Of a DNA stretch of 64,000 nucleotides, positions 18,241 through 27,841 are shown piece by piece. Made by a program: the position numbers and the translations under genes. The stretch lies in contig NZ_CP051774.1 in the NCBI RefSeq assembly GCF_012913485.1, forward strand, positions 806,001 to 870,000, read 5' to 3'. The stretch is from Luteolibacter luteus. GTDB lineage: Bacteria > Verrucomicrobiota > Verrucomicrobiia > Verrucomicrobiales > Akkermansiaceae. The stretch's first letter is position 1; every line of letters starts with the position of its first letter. Under the pieces are notes generated by a model. It saw only the letters and a list, made by a program, of their open reading frames with translations. It was not told where the DNA came from and did no database searches.

Positions 18241-19689
18241 ATGGATCACATCGAGGGATACCGGAGCTTGAAGGGTTTGCCCGCCTTGGCGGGAATCGCG
18301 GATTTCCCTAGCGCTGCAGGACCGGGACTTTCAGTCGATGCTGCGGTCCTGCGGCTGAAGCGCCTTCACTATGCCAGTCAGCGCCTGTGGCAAACCTGTC
18401 TGGCCCGGCTAACCTCGGAGCCGCTCTATGAGTTGAAAATGGGCTTCAGCTACCACGCCTATCTCGCGGCGGAACACATCACCTTGTTGCGCGAGCGGGT
18501 GGCGGAAATGCGTCATCCTCCCTTGGGCCTCGACAAGATTCCGGATCCTGCGCTCGAGAGCTTCTTCGATGAAATCCTCGCCGCTCCGACTTCACGCCTG
18601 CTGCTAGGCGGCCTCTATCAAGTCGCCCTCCCGGCATTGTTCTCCGCAGTCGAAGCCATGCAGCGGGACTGCAATCCTCTCGCGGAGGCTCCCACCTTGC
18701 GGGTGCTAAGGACCCTCCACACCGATCTTCTGGAAATGATCGCGTGGGGAAAGGAGAGCTTGGCGGTCTTGCCAGCGGAGCCGGAGGAAATGCCCTGGCT
18801 TCACGAGCTTGCAGCCTGGTTGGATGCAGCTGGCAGCCTCGATGGTACTGGCGCGCCAAGCTCCGCTCCCCACCCACGCTACGCAGCGAACGGCTTTCGC
18901 TATGATCGCACGCCGCAGCGGGACGAGCGCTTCCCCGATCCCTATAACATGGGAGTCCATGCGGAAGAGTTCCTCTACGATCCCGCCTTCCCCGTTCGGG
19001 ACAAGGTCCTGATGATGCTCTTCAAGCGCCTGCGCGAGATCGACGTGCCGGAAATGATGGCGAGCCTCCTCTACGAAATGGTGACCGCCACGGGCGATGA
19101 GGAAGCCGGTGGCAAGAAGTGGGCTTTCTACCGGGACATGACCCGCCAACTGTGGGACGAAGCACGGCACGCCATGATGGGCGAGGTCGGCTTCGCCCGG
19201 CTGGGCATCGATTGGCCGAACTTCGTGTGCGTGAACTTCACCTGGTCGAAGGGGCTTAACGAACAGCTGACTCCGCGCGAGCGGCATGCCGTGCTCTGGT
19301 TCATCGAACAAGGCCTGATGTCAAAGACCGGCAAACGCTTCGAATGGGAGCTCGGTCGTGACTCCGGAGATGCCTACGCCGAGTTGATCCAGGATTACGA
19401 TTGGGCCGATGAGGTTCTGCATGCACGCATCGGCAGGGACTGGTATGTCGCGGGCTTTCCCGATGTGAAGACCGCCGCGGAATACGGGAGCGCCTGCTGG
19501 GACAAGGTGGTCGCCGATTGGGAGCAGTGGCGGAACGACGGCCTGACCCGGCACTTCAACTGGTGGCCCGGCCTCTATCGCGAGGCCTGCCGTCTCCGGG
19601 GAGAAGAGCCCGATCCGGAAATCGAGCGCTATTCCGTCAGCTACGCGGAGACGCGCGCGGATCTCCGGAGGATCGCGGCCTCGGGTTGA
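18241..19689 (+). CDS. Ferritin-like helical protein, unknown function
   Basis: The 482-residue protein is almost all alpha-helical. Ferritin-like metal-binding patterns are visible: an EH pair in YLAAEHITLLRER (around residue 80), a Glu in LLYEMVTATGDEE, and ExxH as Glu307-His310 in WDEARHAMM. This suggests a carboxylate-bridged di-iron or related metal site, possibly an oxidase or oxygenase. I cannot name the subfamily, though it resembles DUF455-type ferritin-like proteins. Position between a SnoaL-like gene and a flavin halogenase-like gene hints at a modifying pathway. The ATG at 18241 lies right at the start of the coherent helical region. Confidence 0.65.
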   Translation: MDHIEGYRSLKGLPALAGIADFPSAAGPGLSVDAAVLRLKRLHYASQRLWQTCLARLTSEPLYELKMGFSYHAYLAAEHITLLRERVAEMRHPPLGLDKIPDPALESFFDEILAAPTSRLLLGGLYQVALPALFSAVEAMQRDCNPLAEAPTLRVLRTLHTDLLEMIAWGKESLAVLPAEPEEMPWLHELAAWLDAAGSLDGTGAPSSAPHPRYAANGFRYDRTPQRDERFPDPYNMGVHAEEFLYDPAFPVRDKVLMMLFKRLREIDVPEMMASLLYEMVTATGDEEAGGKKWAFYRDMTRQLWDEARHAMMGEVGFARLGIDWPNFVCVNFTWSKGLNEQLTPRERHAVLWFIEQGLMSKTGKRFEWELGRDSGDAYAELIQDYDWADEVLHARIGRDWYVAGFPDVKTAAEYGSACWDKVVADWEQWRNDGLTRHFNWWPGLYREACRLRGEEPDPEIERYSVSYAETRADLRRIAASG

Positions 19690-19817
19690 AATCGCCACTC
19701 CCGGCTCGCGCTTGCTTCCCCTGCCACCCGAATGGGGGGCAGCGCCTAACATTCACAAGCGGATGAAACCGTGCAGACTTGCCGGACGATCGTCTACCCG
19801 ATTGAAATCGGGATTGA

Positions 19818-21317
19818 ATGATTCGCTCGATCCTGGTCTTGGGCGGCGGCAGTGCCGGCCTGCTGGCAGCTCTCACCTTGAAGCGCAAGATCCCGGCTCT
19901 GAGTGTGGAGGTCATCTACAGCAGCCGGATCGGGGTGATCGGCGTGGGTGAAGGAACGGTGCCCTACGTCCCGTCCCATCTGCACCACTACCTCGGCCTG
20001 GACGAATACGAGGTCTTCAACGCGATCCAGCCGGTGATCAAGCTGGGGGTCCGCTTCACCTGGGGGAAACGGTCTTACTTCGACTACACCTTCACCGGCC
20101 AGCAGCACTCATGGCGCTGGCCGGACCTCCCGCGGAACAACGGTTTCTATGGCTTCGAGGATCCCACCGCCATGGATCTCTCCTCGGCGCTGATGGATCA
20201 CGCGAAGGCCCTGCCCCGCCGCAGCGATGGCGTCCCGGACCTGCCCCCTCCAGGTAGCAACTTCGCTTGGCACATCGAGAACAAGCTCTTCGTCGCGTGG
20301 CTGGAGAAGGCCTGCAAACGAGAGGGCGTGAAATTCACCGATGCCGACTTGAGCGGCGCGGAAACCAGCGACGGAGGAATCTCCCGGATCATCCTCTCCG
20401 ACGGCTCCGAGCGCAGGGCGGACTTCTATATCGATGCCAGCGGCTTCGTCTCCGAACTGGTAGGCAAGTCATTGGCCGAGCCCTTCGAAGACTACTGGTC
20501 TTCCCTCTTCTGCGATCGCGCGGTAGCAGGCGGCTGGGATCGCGGCGACGAACCCATTCTCCCCTACACGCTTTCCGATCCCATGGACTCCGGCTGGTGC
20601 TGGCGCATCGACCACCCGGATCGCATCCATCGCGGCTATGTCTTCTCAAGCAGCCATGCCAGCGATGACCAAGCGCTGGAAGACTATCAGAAGATCGCGC
20701 CGAAGGCGGCAAACCCTCGGGTAGTGCGCTTCCGTTCCGGACGATACCGGAGAAGTTGGATCGGAAACGTGGCTGCGGTCGGCAATGCCGCCGGATTTGT
20801 CGAACCGCTGGAAGCCACCGCGCTCATGGTAATCTGCCTGCAATGCCGCTGGCTCACCGACGGCCTGATCGATTCCCAGCTCAGTCCCAATCCCAGCCTG
20901 GCCGGACTCTACAATACCCTCAATGGATCCATCTGGTCACAGATCCGCGATTTCCTCGCGCTGCACTACAAGTTCAACGACAAGCAAGATACGCCCTTCT
21001 GGCTCCGCTGCCGTTCGGAAATCCCCTTGAATGATGTAGAAGGATTGGTCGGCTTCTATCAGGAGAACGGACCTTCGGCGATCAATGCGGGACATCTGCC
21101 CGCGGGCAATCCCTTCGGCATCGAGGGCTACCTCGCCATCCTCGCCGGTCTGAAAGTGCCCCACGCGCGGCTCTATCAGCCACTTCCTCCCGAGCTCCAG
21201 CGTTGGAATGCCTATCGCGAGCGACACCGCCAGATCGCTGCCGCTGGTGTCGGAATGAATGAAACCCTCCGTGAACTTTCCAAGCCCGAGGCATGGAAAA
21301 AGATCCGCAGAAAATAG
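19818..21317 (+). CDS. Flavin-dependent tryptophan halogenase-like protein
   Basis: The 499-residue protein shows the FAD-binding GGGSAG (residues 9-14) and GVGEGTVP of this family. Lys75 in VIKLGVRF sits where the catalytic, hypohalite-relaying lysine is expected. The family's EPLEST motif reads EPLEATA here, keeping the Glu but losing the Ser. The WxWxIP monooxygenase-excluding motif reads WCWRID, so the Pro is replaced. True tryptophan halogenation is therefore uncertain; it may act on another substrate or lack halogenation. A partner flavin reductase is not adjacent, although a nitroreductase lies 2.2 kb upstream. Confidence 0.85.
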   Translation: MIRSILVLGGGSAGLLAALTLKRKIPALSVEVIYSSRIGVIGVGEGTVPYVPSHLHHYLGLDEYEVFNAIQPVIKLGVRFTWGKRSYFDYTFTGQQHSWRWPDLPRNNGFYGFEDPTAMDLSSALMDHAKALPRRSDGVPDLPPPGSNFAWHIENKLFVAWLEKACKREGVKFTDADLSGAETSDGGISRIILSDGSERRADFYIDASGFVSELVGKSLAEPFEDYWSSLFCDRAVAGGWDRGDEPILPYTLSDPMDSGWCWRIDHPDRIHRGYVFSSSHASDDQALEDYQKIAPKAANPRVVRFRSGRYRRSWIGNVAAVGNAAGFVEPLEATALMVICLQCRWLTDGLIDSQLSPNPSLAGLYNTLNGSIWSQIRDFLALHYKFNDKQDTPFWLRCRSEIPLNDVEGLVGFYQENGPSAINAGHLPAGNPFGIEGYLAILAGLKVPHARLYQPLPPELQRWNAYRERHRQIAAAGVGMNETLRELSKPEAWKKIRRK

Positions 21318-21346
21318 AACAGATTCCCACTGATCCCGAACCGACC

Positions 21347-21383
21347 AAGCTGTAAGACAGGCAGATTGCTTGTTATACAGCTT
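21347..21383. repeat. Inverted repeat after the halogenase-like gene
   Basis: AAGCTGTA/TACAGCTT form a perfect 8-bp stem with a 21-base loop, 30 bases after the halogenase stop. A T-run (TTTTTT) follows about 20 bases later, so it could be part of a terminator. The rest of the 233-base gap is AT-rich and presumably holds the promoter of the large surface protein. Confidence 0.4.
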
Positions 21384-21550
21384 TGAGGAATAGCACGTCC
21401 TTTTTTATATCCTATTTCCTTAAAAACTGCGATCGAAGACCGCTTTAGCCTTGTCAAAGGCTGCCTTCAACTCGCATAGGTTAAGCCTGTCGGAATCGTT
21501 TTCCAAATCCCAAGAACCCAAAGGATTCGGTCCCGAAAACCCCAAAACCC

Positions 21551-24500
21551 ATGAATACCAACCGCAGTATCCTCCTGCGCGCGGCACTCCGTACTCTGGC
21601 CATTTCGGCCATGCCGGTTGCCGTACATGCGCAAAATGTGATTAGCCTGAACTTCACCGACGGCGGCTCCGCCCCGGGAAGTACGATCTCCGCAGGAACC
21701 CCGGGGGCGATCCCGATCGCCGCCAGCCGCTGGACAAACCTCGACAGCACGAATGGCGACGGCACCGTCGCCAGCTTGATCGATAACACCGGCGCCGCGA
21801 CAACTACCGGCATCAACTGGATCTCCGCTAACACTTGGCGGAGCGGCGGCACGACCGTTAACGGCAATGGCCAGCTCACCAAGGGCTATCTCGATGATGG
21901 CAGCGGTGGCTGCCAGATCACGCTCTCCGGTATCCCCTATCTTTCCTACAATGCCTACATCATCGTCGGCACCGACCAAGGCGGCGGCACCCAAGGCACG
22001 GCCAACTACCGGCCCGTCCGCGTCAATGGCATCCCTTGGAGCCACAATGATACTGCCACGGTCCAAGCAGATGCAAACTGGACCGGCCAGAACTGGACCG
22101 ACGGCACCAGCCTGGTGGAAGGCCAGAATTACCTGAAGGTCCCGAATCTGGGCGGACTCACGCTTTCCATCACCGGCGGTAATAACAGCGGCGGTGCCCG
22201 TGGCCCCATCGCAGGCCTCCAGATTGAGAACTCCTACACCGGGCTCTTCTCCTATTGGGATATCAATGGAACCACTGCGGGAGCAGGCGGTGCCGCACCG
22301 GCTGGCACTTGGAGCAATAGCGCCACGAACTGGAACTCGAATGCGGATGGCACCGGCGTCACGGCCGGCTGGGCAGGAGCAGGACACACCGCCGTCTTCG
22401 CGGCAGGTGCTGATGCCACCGGGAGCTATACCGTGAACATCTCCGGCACCCAGACCGCGGATGCCGTGATTACTGAACAAGGTAACATTACCTTGAGTGG
22501 CGGCGGCCTGAATCTCGCTGCACCCGCAGTGCTGCGCGCGGGCACCGGAGCCAGCCTGACGATCAATACCGCCCTCTCCGGCACGAATGGCGTGGTGCTC
22601 GAAGGAGCTTCCGACATCAGCGTATCGGGTGCCCACACGGTGAGCGGTGCGGCAGTCGTATCCGTTCCCTCGCTGATCCTGAACAGCGGCACCAGCTTCC
22701 CTTCGCTGGGTGGCCTGGTGGTTGGCAACAATGTGACGATGATCGCGGACACCTCCAGTCTCACGACCACCGGCGCGATGTCCGCCGGCAATGGCGCGCA
22801 GATCAATTCCGCAGGCACCACCTTGGCTATCGGAGGCAATATCAACTTCACCGGTTCCGGCTACTCCGGATCCGGCGCCTCCACCATGACGGGACGGGGC
22901 CTCTTCATGAACCAAGGAGTGGTTGATTCCTCGGTGGCCCTGACCAATACCTCTGCCATCACCCTCACCGGTGCCGGCACGGCCCAGGCGAACTTGGAAT
23001 TCAATGGCGGCTCGGTGAGCCTGCTCGATTCCTCGAAGATCACCACCGACCGCTTCGTGAACCGCGGCAATGCACGCCCGCACACGCTGACGATCGGCGG
23101 CAGCTCGCAGATCAACGTCACCGATGACCTGATCTTCGGCGACAACACGAACGCCGCCATCACCATCAACCAGACCGGAGGATCGGTCACCAACATCGGC
23201 ACCACCAACAACCCTGGCGGCAATGACATGTCGAACCGCTGGGGCCACTGGGGCGGTGGCACCACCGTTTACAATCTGAGCGGCGGCACCCTGAACCTCA
23301 CCGGAGCTCCCCTCTACCTCACATGGGATGGTCCTGCCACCCTGACGGTGAGCGATACGGGCATCGCGAACCTGAGAGGTATCGACATGGGCTTCGGCGG
23401 AAGAACCCAGGCCTCCACCATCAATCTGAACACCGGCGCACGCATCAATATCGGCGCGGCCGGCATCACAACCGGCGGGACTGCCAACAAGGTGATCAAC
23501 CTGAACGGCGGCACCCTCGGCTCCTTGGCCACATGGACCGGCACCGTCCCCATGAACGTGCTGGCTGCTACCACGTTTGACACTACGGGCGGCAGCATGC
23601 AGCTGAATGGAGCTCTAACCGGAACCGGCACCCTGACGATCCAAGGCGGCGGGACGGTCGGCCTCGCGGGTGTGAATACCTACACCGGAGCCACCACCGT
23701 CACGGGCAATAGCCGCGTGCTCTTCGGTCAAGGGGGTGCGAACGCCTCCACCGTCACCGTCCAATCCGGATCCAGCTTCGGCGCAGGATCCCTGACGACT
23801 CCGGGTATCGGTGCCGCCAATAATGTGGTCTCCGAAAATGGCGGGGGCTCGAACTTCCGCGTCGGGCCGGTGAACTCCGACATGGTGGACCTGCTCAATC
23901 TGAACGTGACGGGCACCCACACCTTGACCGTCACACCGACGGGACAGATCGCGCCAAACACGGTCTTCACCGTGATCGACTACGCGGCTCTCTCCGGTGC
24001 GGGCTATGCGGGCATCAATGTGGTTTCCTCCACACCCCGCGCGGTCGTCACCAAGGAAGCCGACAATGGCTCCACCATCGACGTCAAGGTCGTGTCCTTC
24101 GACGCCGTGGCGTGGAAAGGCAATCACCCCACAACCCCGAACTTGTGGGACCTGAACACGACGCAGAACTGGCAGACCACCGCGACCAACGTCGCGACCA
24201 CCTTCCAGCAAAACGATATCCTCATCTTCGACGACACCGCCGCGACGGGGAACATCACGCTGGCTGGCACCTTGTCGCCGGCTTCCATGGAGTTCAATAA
24301 CTCGACGTTACCTTACGTGCTCTCCGGCAGTGGCACCCTGGCCGGAAACGCGAACCTCACCAAGAATGGCACCGCCTTGCTCGAGCTTGGCAATGCCAGC
24401 AATACCTACACCGGCACCACCACCATCACTGATGGCATCCTGCGGATCGGCAATGGCACCACCGGTGCCCTGCCCGCAGGCGGAGTCCTGGTGATGGATG

Positions 24501-26092
24501 GCGGTGAAGTGCAGGTGAATACCGCAGCCGGAAGCACCTTCGCCAATCCGGTAACGATGAATGCGGGCACGCTGGCCTTCAAGGGCACCGGCGATCTCGC
24601 CTTCGATGCTCCGATTACCAACGGCCTCGGGAACCTGTTCTTCGACCGTGCGGGAACCGTGCTGCGCAGCGCGCAGACCCCGATCACCGGCACCTTGATC
24701 GTGAACTCGGGAACCTTCGCCTTCGATGGCACGCAGACCCAGAATTTCCTGCCGGCGAACAAGCTGGTGACGGTAAATCCTGGAGCCACCTTCGAGCACC
24801 GGGGCCTGAACGCTTTCCCCACCGCGGCCAATGGCATCGATGTGGAAGCCACGGATGCCACGGTGCGCTTCATCTCCGGTGGCAGTGTTGCCAGCGGGGC
24901 GGAGACCCAGAGCCATGCTCACCTTCGTAACCTAACGATGTCCGGCTCCACGCTGGAACTCGGTTACTTCGGAACCGGTGCCGCCTACAACGAGGAGAGC
25001 TTCCAGCTCAATGGCGTGCTCGGCATCACCGGCACCACTCCATCGGTGGTGAATACCCTGGCAGGAGCCACGCCCGCCACCTCGGGCATCGCGCTCATCG
25101 CGGGCAGCACCATCGATGTGCCGGACGTGACCGGCTCGCCGGCCGCTGACTTCACCATCAATGCCGAACTCGAAACCAGCGATGCCAATGCAGGATCCCT
25201 GCTCAAGTCCGGCACCGGCACCTTGGTGCTGAACAATGCCAACACCTACCCCGGCGCCACCACAGTGCCGGAAGGCACGCTGATCGTGAATGGCTCGCTG
25301 GCAGGCGGGGCGGTGACGATCGATCCCGGTGCCACCTTGGGCGGCAGCGGCGTGATCGGCGGTCAAGTGACCATCTCCGCGGGCGCCACCGTGGCACCCG
25401 GTGCTTCTGCGGGCGACCTCACGACGGGAACCGCCTTCCTGACCGGCACCTACGCATGTGAAATCGATGGGACGAATGCCGATACTCTGGTGGTAAACGG
25501 TGATCTGGACCTCACCGGCTCCACATTGAATATTACGACGCTGGGCGGAGGCACTACCCTCGGCACCTACGTCATCGCCAGCTACACCGGCACCCTCACC
25601 GGCACATTCGACACCGTCACCGGCGTGCCCAGCGGCTATTCGCTGAATTACAATGCCGTGGCGAAGCGGATCGAGATCACCAATGGCACCGATGCCTACG
25701 GATCTTGGGAGGCTGCCAATGGCATCACCGGAGCGGGTGGGAATGCGGATTCCGACAACGATGGCATCTCGAACGCCATTGAATTCGTGATCGGCGGTGA
25801 TCCATCAGGACCGGGCTCCGACTCGAACTCGAAGAAGCCGACCAGCACCGTGGACGCGACCTACCTGAATGTGACCTTCCGTCGCACGCAGGAGTCGCTC
25901 TCCTACGATCCGGGAATTGAGTACGGAAACGACCTGAGTGGATGGGCTCCGGCACAGAACGGGGTGGACGGGGTCATTATCACCGTGACGCCGAACATCG
26001 AACCCGGCGTGGACAGCGTGTTCGTGAAGATCCCTCGAGCCCTTGCCGAGGACGATAAGTTCTTCGCCCGCTTGAAGGTGACGGTCCCATGA
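21551..26092 (+). CDS. Giant surface protein with autotransporter-associated beta-strand repeats
   Basis: The 1,513-residue protein has a signal peptide ending near AMPVAVHAQ. The body is Gly/Thr/Asn-rich beta-helix, with passenger-type repeats such as NTYTGATTVTGN, NTYTGTTTITDG and NTYPGATTVPEG, each followed by a 'GTLxxxNG' strand. The C-terminal ~110 residues form a different module: GSWEAANGITGAGGNADSD, then the calcium-binding-like DSDNDGISN, then a beta domain ending FFARLKVTVP. No transmembrane beta-barrel and no PEP-CTERM anchor is visible, so export of the passenger is unexplained. It is probably secreted or cell-surface. Confidence 0.88.
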   Translation: MNTNRSILLRAALRTLAISAMPVAVHAQNVISLNFTDGGSAPGSTISAGTPGAIPIAASRWTNLDSTNGDGTVASLIDNTGAATTTGINWISANTWRSGGTTVNGNGQLTKGYLDDGSGGCQITLSGIPYLSYNAYIIVGTDQGGGTQGTANYRPVRVNGIPWSHNDTATVQADANWTGQNWTDGTSLVEGQNYLKVPNLGGLTLSITGGNNSGGARGPIAGLQIENSYTGLFSYWDINGTTAGAGGAAPAGTWSNSATNWNSNADGTGVTAGWAGAGHTAVFAAGADATGSYTVNISGTQTADAVITEQGNITLSGGGLNLAAPAVLRAGTGASLTINTALSGTNGVVLEGASDISVSGAHTVSGAAVVSVPSLILNSGTSFPSLGGLVVGNNVTMIADTSSLTTTGAMSAGNGAQINSAGTTLAIGGNINFTGSGYSGSGASTMTGRGLFMNQGVVDSSVALTNTSAITLTGAGTAQANLEFNGGSVSLLDSSKITTDRFVNRGNARPHTLTIGGSSQINVTDDLIFGDNTNAAITINQTGGSVTNIGTTNNPGGNDMSNRWGHWGGGTTVYNLSGGTLNLTGAPLYLTWDGPATLTVSDTGIANLRGIDMGFGGRTQASTINLNTGARINIGAAGITTGGTANKVINLNGGTLGSLATWTGTVPMNVLAATTFDTTGGSMQLNGALTGTGTLTIQGGGTVGLAGVNTYTGATTVTGNSRVLFGQGGANASTVTVQSGSSFGAGSLTTPGIGAANNVVSENGGGSNFRVGPVNSDMVDLLNLNVTGTHTLTVTPTGQIAPNTVFTVIDYAALSGAGYAGINVVSSTPRAVVTKEADNGSTIDVKVVSFDAVAWKGNHPTTPNLWDLNTTQNWQTTATNVATTFQQNDILIFDDTAATGNITLAGTLSPASMEFNNSTLPYVLSGSGTLAGNANLTKNGTALLELGNASNTYTGTTTITDGILRIGNGTTGALPAGGVLVMDGGEVQVNTAAGSTFANPVTMNAGTLAFKGTGDLAFDAPITNGLGNLFFDRAGTVLRSAQTPITGTLIVNSGTFAFDGTQTQNFLPANKLVTVNPGATFEHRGLNAFPTAANGIDVEATDATVRFISGGSVASGAETQSHAHLRNLTMSGSTLELGYFGTGAAYNEESFQLNGVLGITGTTPSVVNTLAGATPATSGIALIAGSTIDVPDVTGSPAADFTINAELETSDANAGSLLKSGTGTLVLNNANTYPGATTVPEGTLIVNGSLAGGAVTIDPGATLGGSGVIGGQVTISAGATVAPGASAGDLTTGTAFLTGTYACEIDGTNADTLVVNGDLDLTGSTLNITTLGGGTTLGTYVIASYTGTLTGTFDTVTGVPSGYSLNYNAVAKRIEITNGTDAYGSWEAANGITGAGGNADSDNDGISNAIEFVIGGDPSGPGSDSNSKKPTSTVDATYLNVTFRRTQESLSYDPGIEYGNDLSGWAPAQNGVDGVIITVTPNIEPGVDSVFVKIPRALAEDDKFFARLKVTVP

Positions 26093-26125
26093 CCCTTCCC
26101 TGATAGCTGACAGAAATCATTCGCG

Positions 26126-26166
26126 ATCGCGCCGCTGGAACTTCCGGCGGCGCGATTGATTTTTTC
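26126..26166 (+). terminator. Rho-independent terminator of the surface-protein gene
   Basis: A 10-bp stem ATCGCGCCGC/GCGGCGCGAT (26126-26135 and 26147-26156) is followed by TGATTTTTT. It lies 34 bases beyond the stop codon. The remaining ~200 bases before the next gene hold only a small AGGAAT/ATTCCT hairpin. Confidence 0.88.
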
Positions 26167-26384
26167 GGCAGAACTACGCGATGACGGGGTTCCGGAGGCG
26201 GGAGCGCTTGGTAGAGTCCCTCCCATGCAAGCCGTTTACGGGTGGCTTGCGGTGTTGTAAGGAATTTTGTCAGGATTCCTAGTCACGGGCGTCGGAGACT
26301 TCTCACCTCCGGCGCTCGCTGGCCCCCGCGGATTTCCCAACGGAACGCGATGAGGGAATCACTCTCCCCGGCGCTGCCTGGCCT

Positions 26385-27044
26385 TTACCAGTCCACGTTC
26401 TGACCGCGGGTATCGATGTGGGTGAAGCCGCTGTAACGGCCCACTCCTCCACGGAAAAGGTTCCGCGAACGCAGGCTCCGGGCTGTCTGGGCCACGGTGG
26501 ATGGGCTGGAGGCGAAGGTCACGTCGATGGCGACATTCACCTGATGATAGGAGCCGCTCTTTGCACCCGGGCAGGTGGCATTGTAGGAAGGCGAACGGTA
26601 GGCGGAGATGATCTCGTCGACCGGCTGTCCGAGTTCCATGGCCACCCGGTCGATGACCCGCAGTGTGGGAGCCATCTGGCGCCACATGGTACGCGGCGGC
26701 AGGGTATTCCAGATCGAGCCATGCTTCTTCGCGTGGGCCTCGATCACTTGCTTCGGCGTCAGGCGCTGCAGGCGCAGGCTGGCTAGGAAAGCATTGTAGT
26801 CCTTGAGATTCGGACCTTGGCGGGCCACCCACTCCGTAGGCAGTTCACGGAGATCCATGGCCGCCGTGGAAGAGGCGGAATTCACAATCACACGCGGAGT
26901 GGTCGATTTCCGCGAGAAAAAGGCGGCGGCCGGCGTATTCGATCCAAGCAGGGCTAGGGCACCGAGGCCAAGAGTGCCGAGGGCACCGCGACGCGACTGT
27001 AGGGCGAGGTTCCGGGTTTCCCCGGAGGCTTTTGGCTGGGACAT
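26385..27044 (-). CDS. YcbK/M15-like peptidase with twin-arginine-type leader
   Basis: The 219-residue protein begins with a leader containing SRRGALGTLGLGALALLG, consistent with twin-arginine export. The C-terminal domain has SAYRSPSYNATC, then SYHQVNVAIDV with likely zinc ligands His and Asp, and GGVGRYSGFTHIDTRG with the second His. This is the M15/DUF882 (YcbK) pattern of D-Ala-D-Ala-type carboxypeptidases, though YcbK activity is little studied. It is divergent from the next gene. Confidence 0.87.
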   Translation of the reverse strand: MSQPKASGETRNLALQSRRGALGTLGLGALALLGSNTPAAAFFSRKSTTPRVIVNSASSTAAMDLRELPTEWVARQGPNLKDYNAFLASLRLQRLTPKQVIEAHAKKHGSIWNTLPPRTMWRQMAPTLRVIDRVAMELGQPVDEIISAYRSPSYNATCPGAKSGSYHQVNVAIDVTFASSPSTVAQTARSLRSRNLFRGGVGRYSGFTHIDTRGQNVDW

Positions 27045-27327
27045 GTAGTGAGGGTTCGGGCTGGCTGGGAGGAGGCGGCAGGAGCAAGCCCCGTGCCGCT
27101 GTGACGTGTTTCGGAAAGTGCCGGACCACCCGGCAAATTCGCGGTGGAGAAAAGCAAGGTCAGCGGGAGCCGCAAGGATTTTCGACCGAATCGACTAACG
27201 GTTAGGACATTCCGCCGATTTCACCCCCTGCTTCCGAAAAGCAAAAGCTTGGGTAGCGCCGTCAGCTAAGGCGGTTATCTATATTTGATCGGGAATTTTC
27301 CCGGTTGGAACCCCCACCCCCCGAGCT

Positions 27328-27660
27328 ATGAAGAAATCCCTCGTCTGGGTCGGCATAGCCGCCCTGCTCATTCCCGCCTCGGCTCTCATCGAGCTGCGCG
27401 CGCAATCCTCCGTCCCCCCGGAGGTCTCGAAGGTCACCTTCCCCTATGGGTTGGAGTGTGTGATCACCTTGGATCGGAACACCTTGAATCTCGACCAGAC
27501 AAACGCCGCTCCTCCCCCGGGCACCTCCGGCTTCTATAGCGACTGGACCGCCCGGGGAGAGCTTATCTACCTCAATGATGAGTGGTGCGTGCTAAGAGAC
27601 GGCACCTACGAAAACTGGATTCCCAGGAATAAGATCCTGATGATCCGCGCCTCGCGCTGA
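27328..27660 (+). CDS. Small secreted protein, unknown
   Basis: The 110-residue product has a signal peptide (MKKSLVWVGIAALLIPASA) and a short mature domain rich in beta strands, ending ENWIPRNKILMIRAS. Two cysteines (in GLECVITLD and EWCVLRDG) could form a disulfide. I recognise no family. The 283-base gap upstream contains CGGGAA/TTCCCG (27290-27303) and appears to be promoter sequence for two divergent genes. Confidence 0.6.
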   Translation: MKKSLVWVGIAALLIPASALIELRAQSSVPPEVSKVTFPYGLECVITLDRNTLNLDQTNAAPPPGTSGFYSDWTARGELIYLNDEWCVLRDGTYENWIPRNKILMIRASR

Positions 27661-27841
27661 CCCCCTCGCGGCTCAAGTGATGCCGGATTCCGTCCCGCCG
27701 GAATCCGGCTTCTTCCTTTCGGGCCTCCCGCTTTCCACGGCGTTTGAAATGGTCTGGTTAGATCCCTGCCTCTTCCGCTCCCCGGGTGAATGACTCCCCT
27801 CTGGACAGTCCGGTTCACAAGGGCCAAGCTCGGCCACACGC

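Noticed and set aside
23680-25400. Recurring DNA segments that could look like a repeat array or CRISPR
   Set aside because: They are codon-level repeats of autotransporter-type beta-strand motifs within one gene; spacing is irregular and the copies are not identical.
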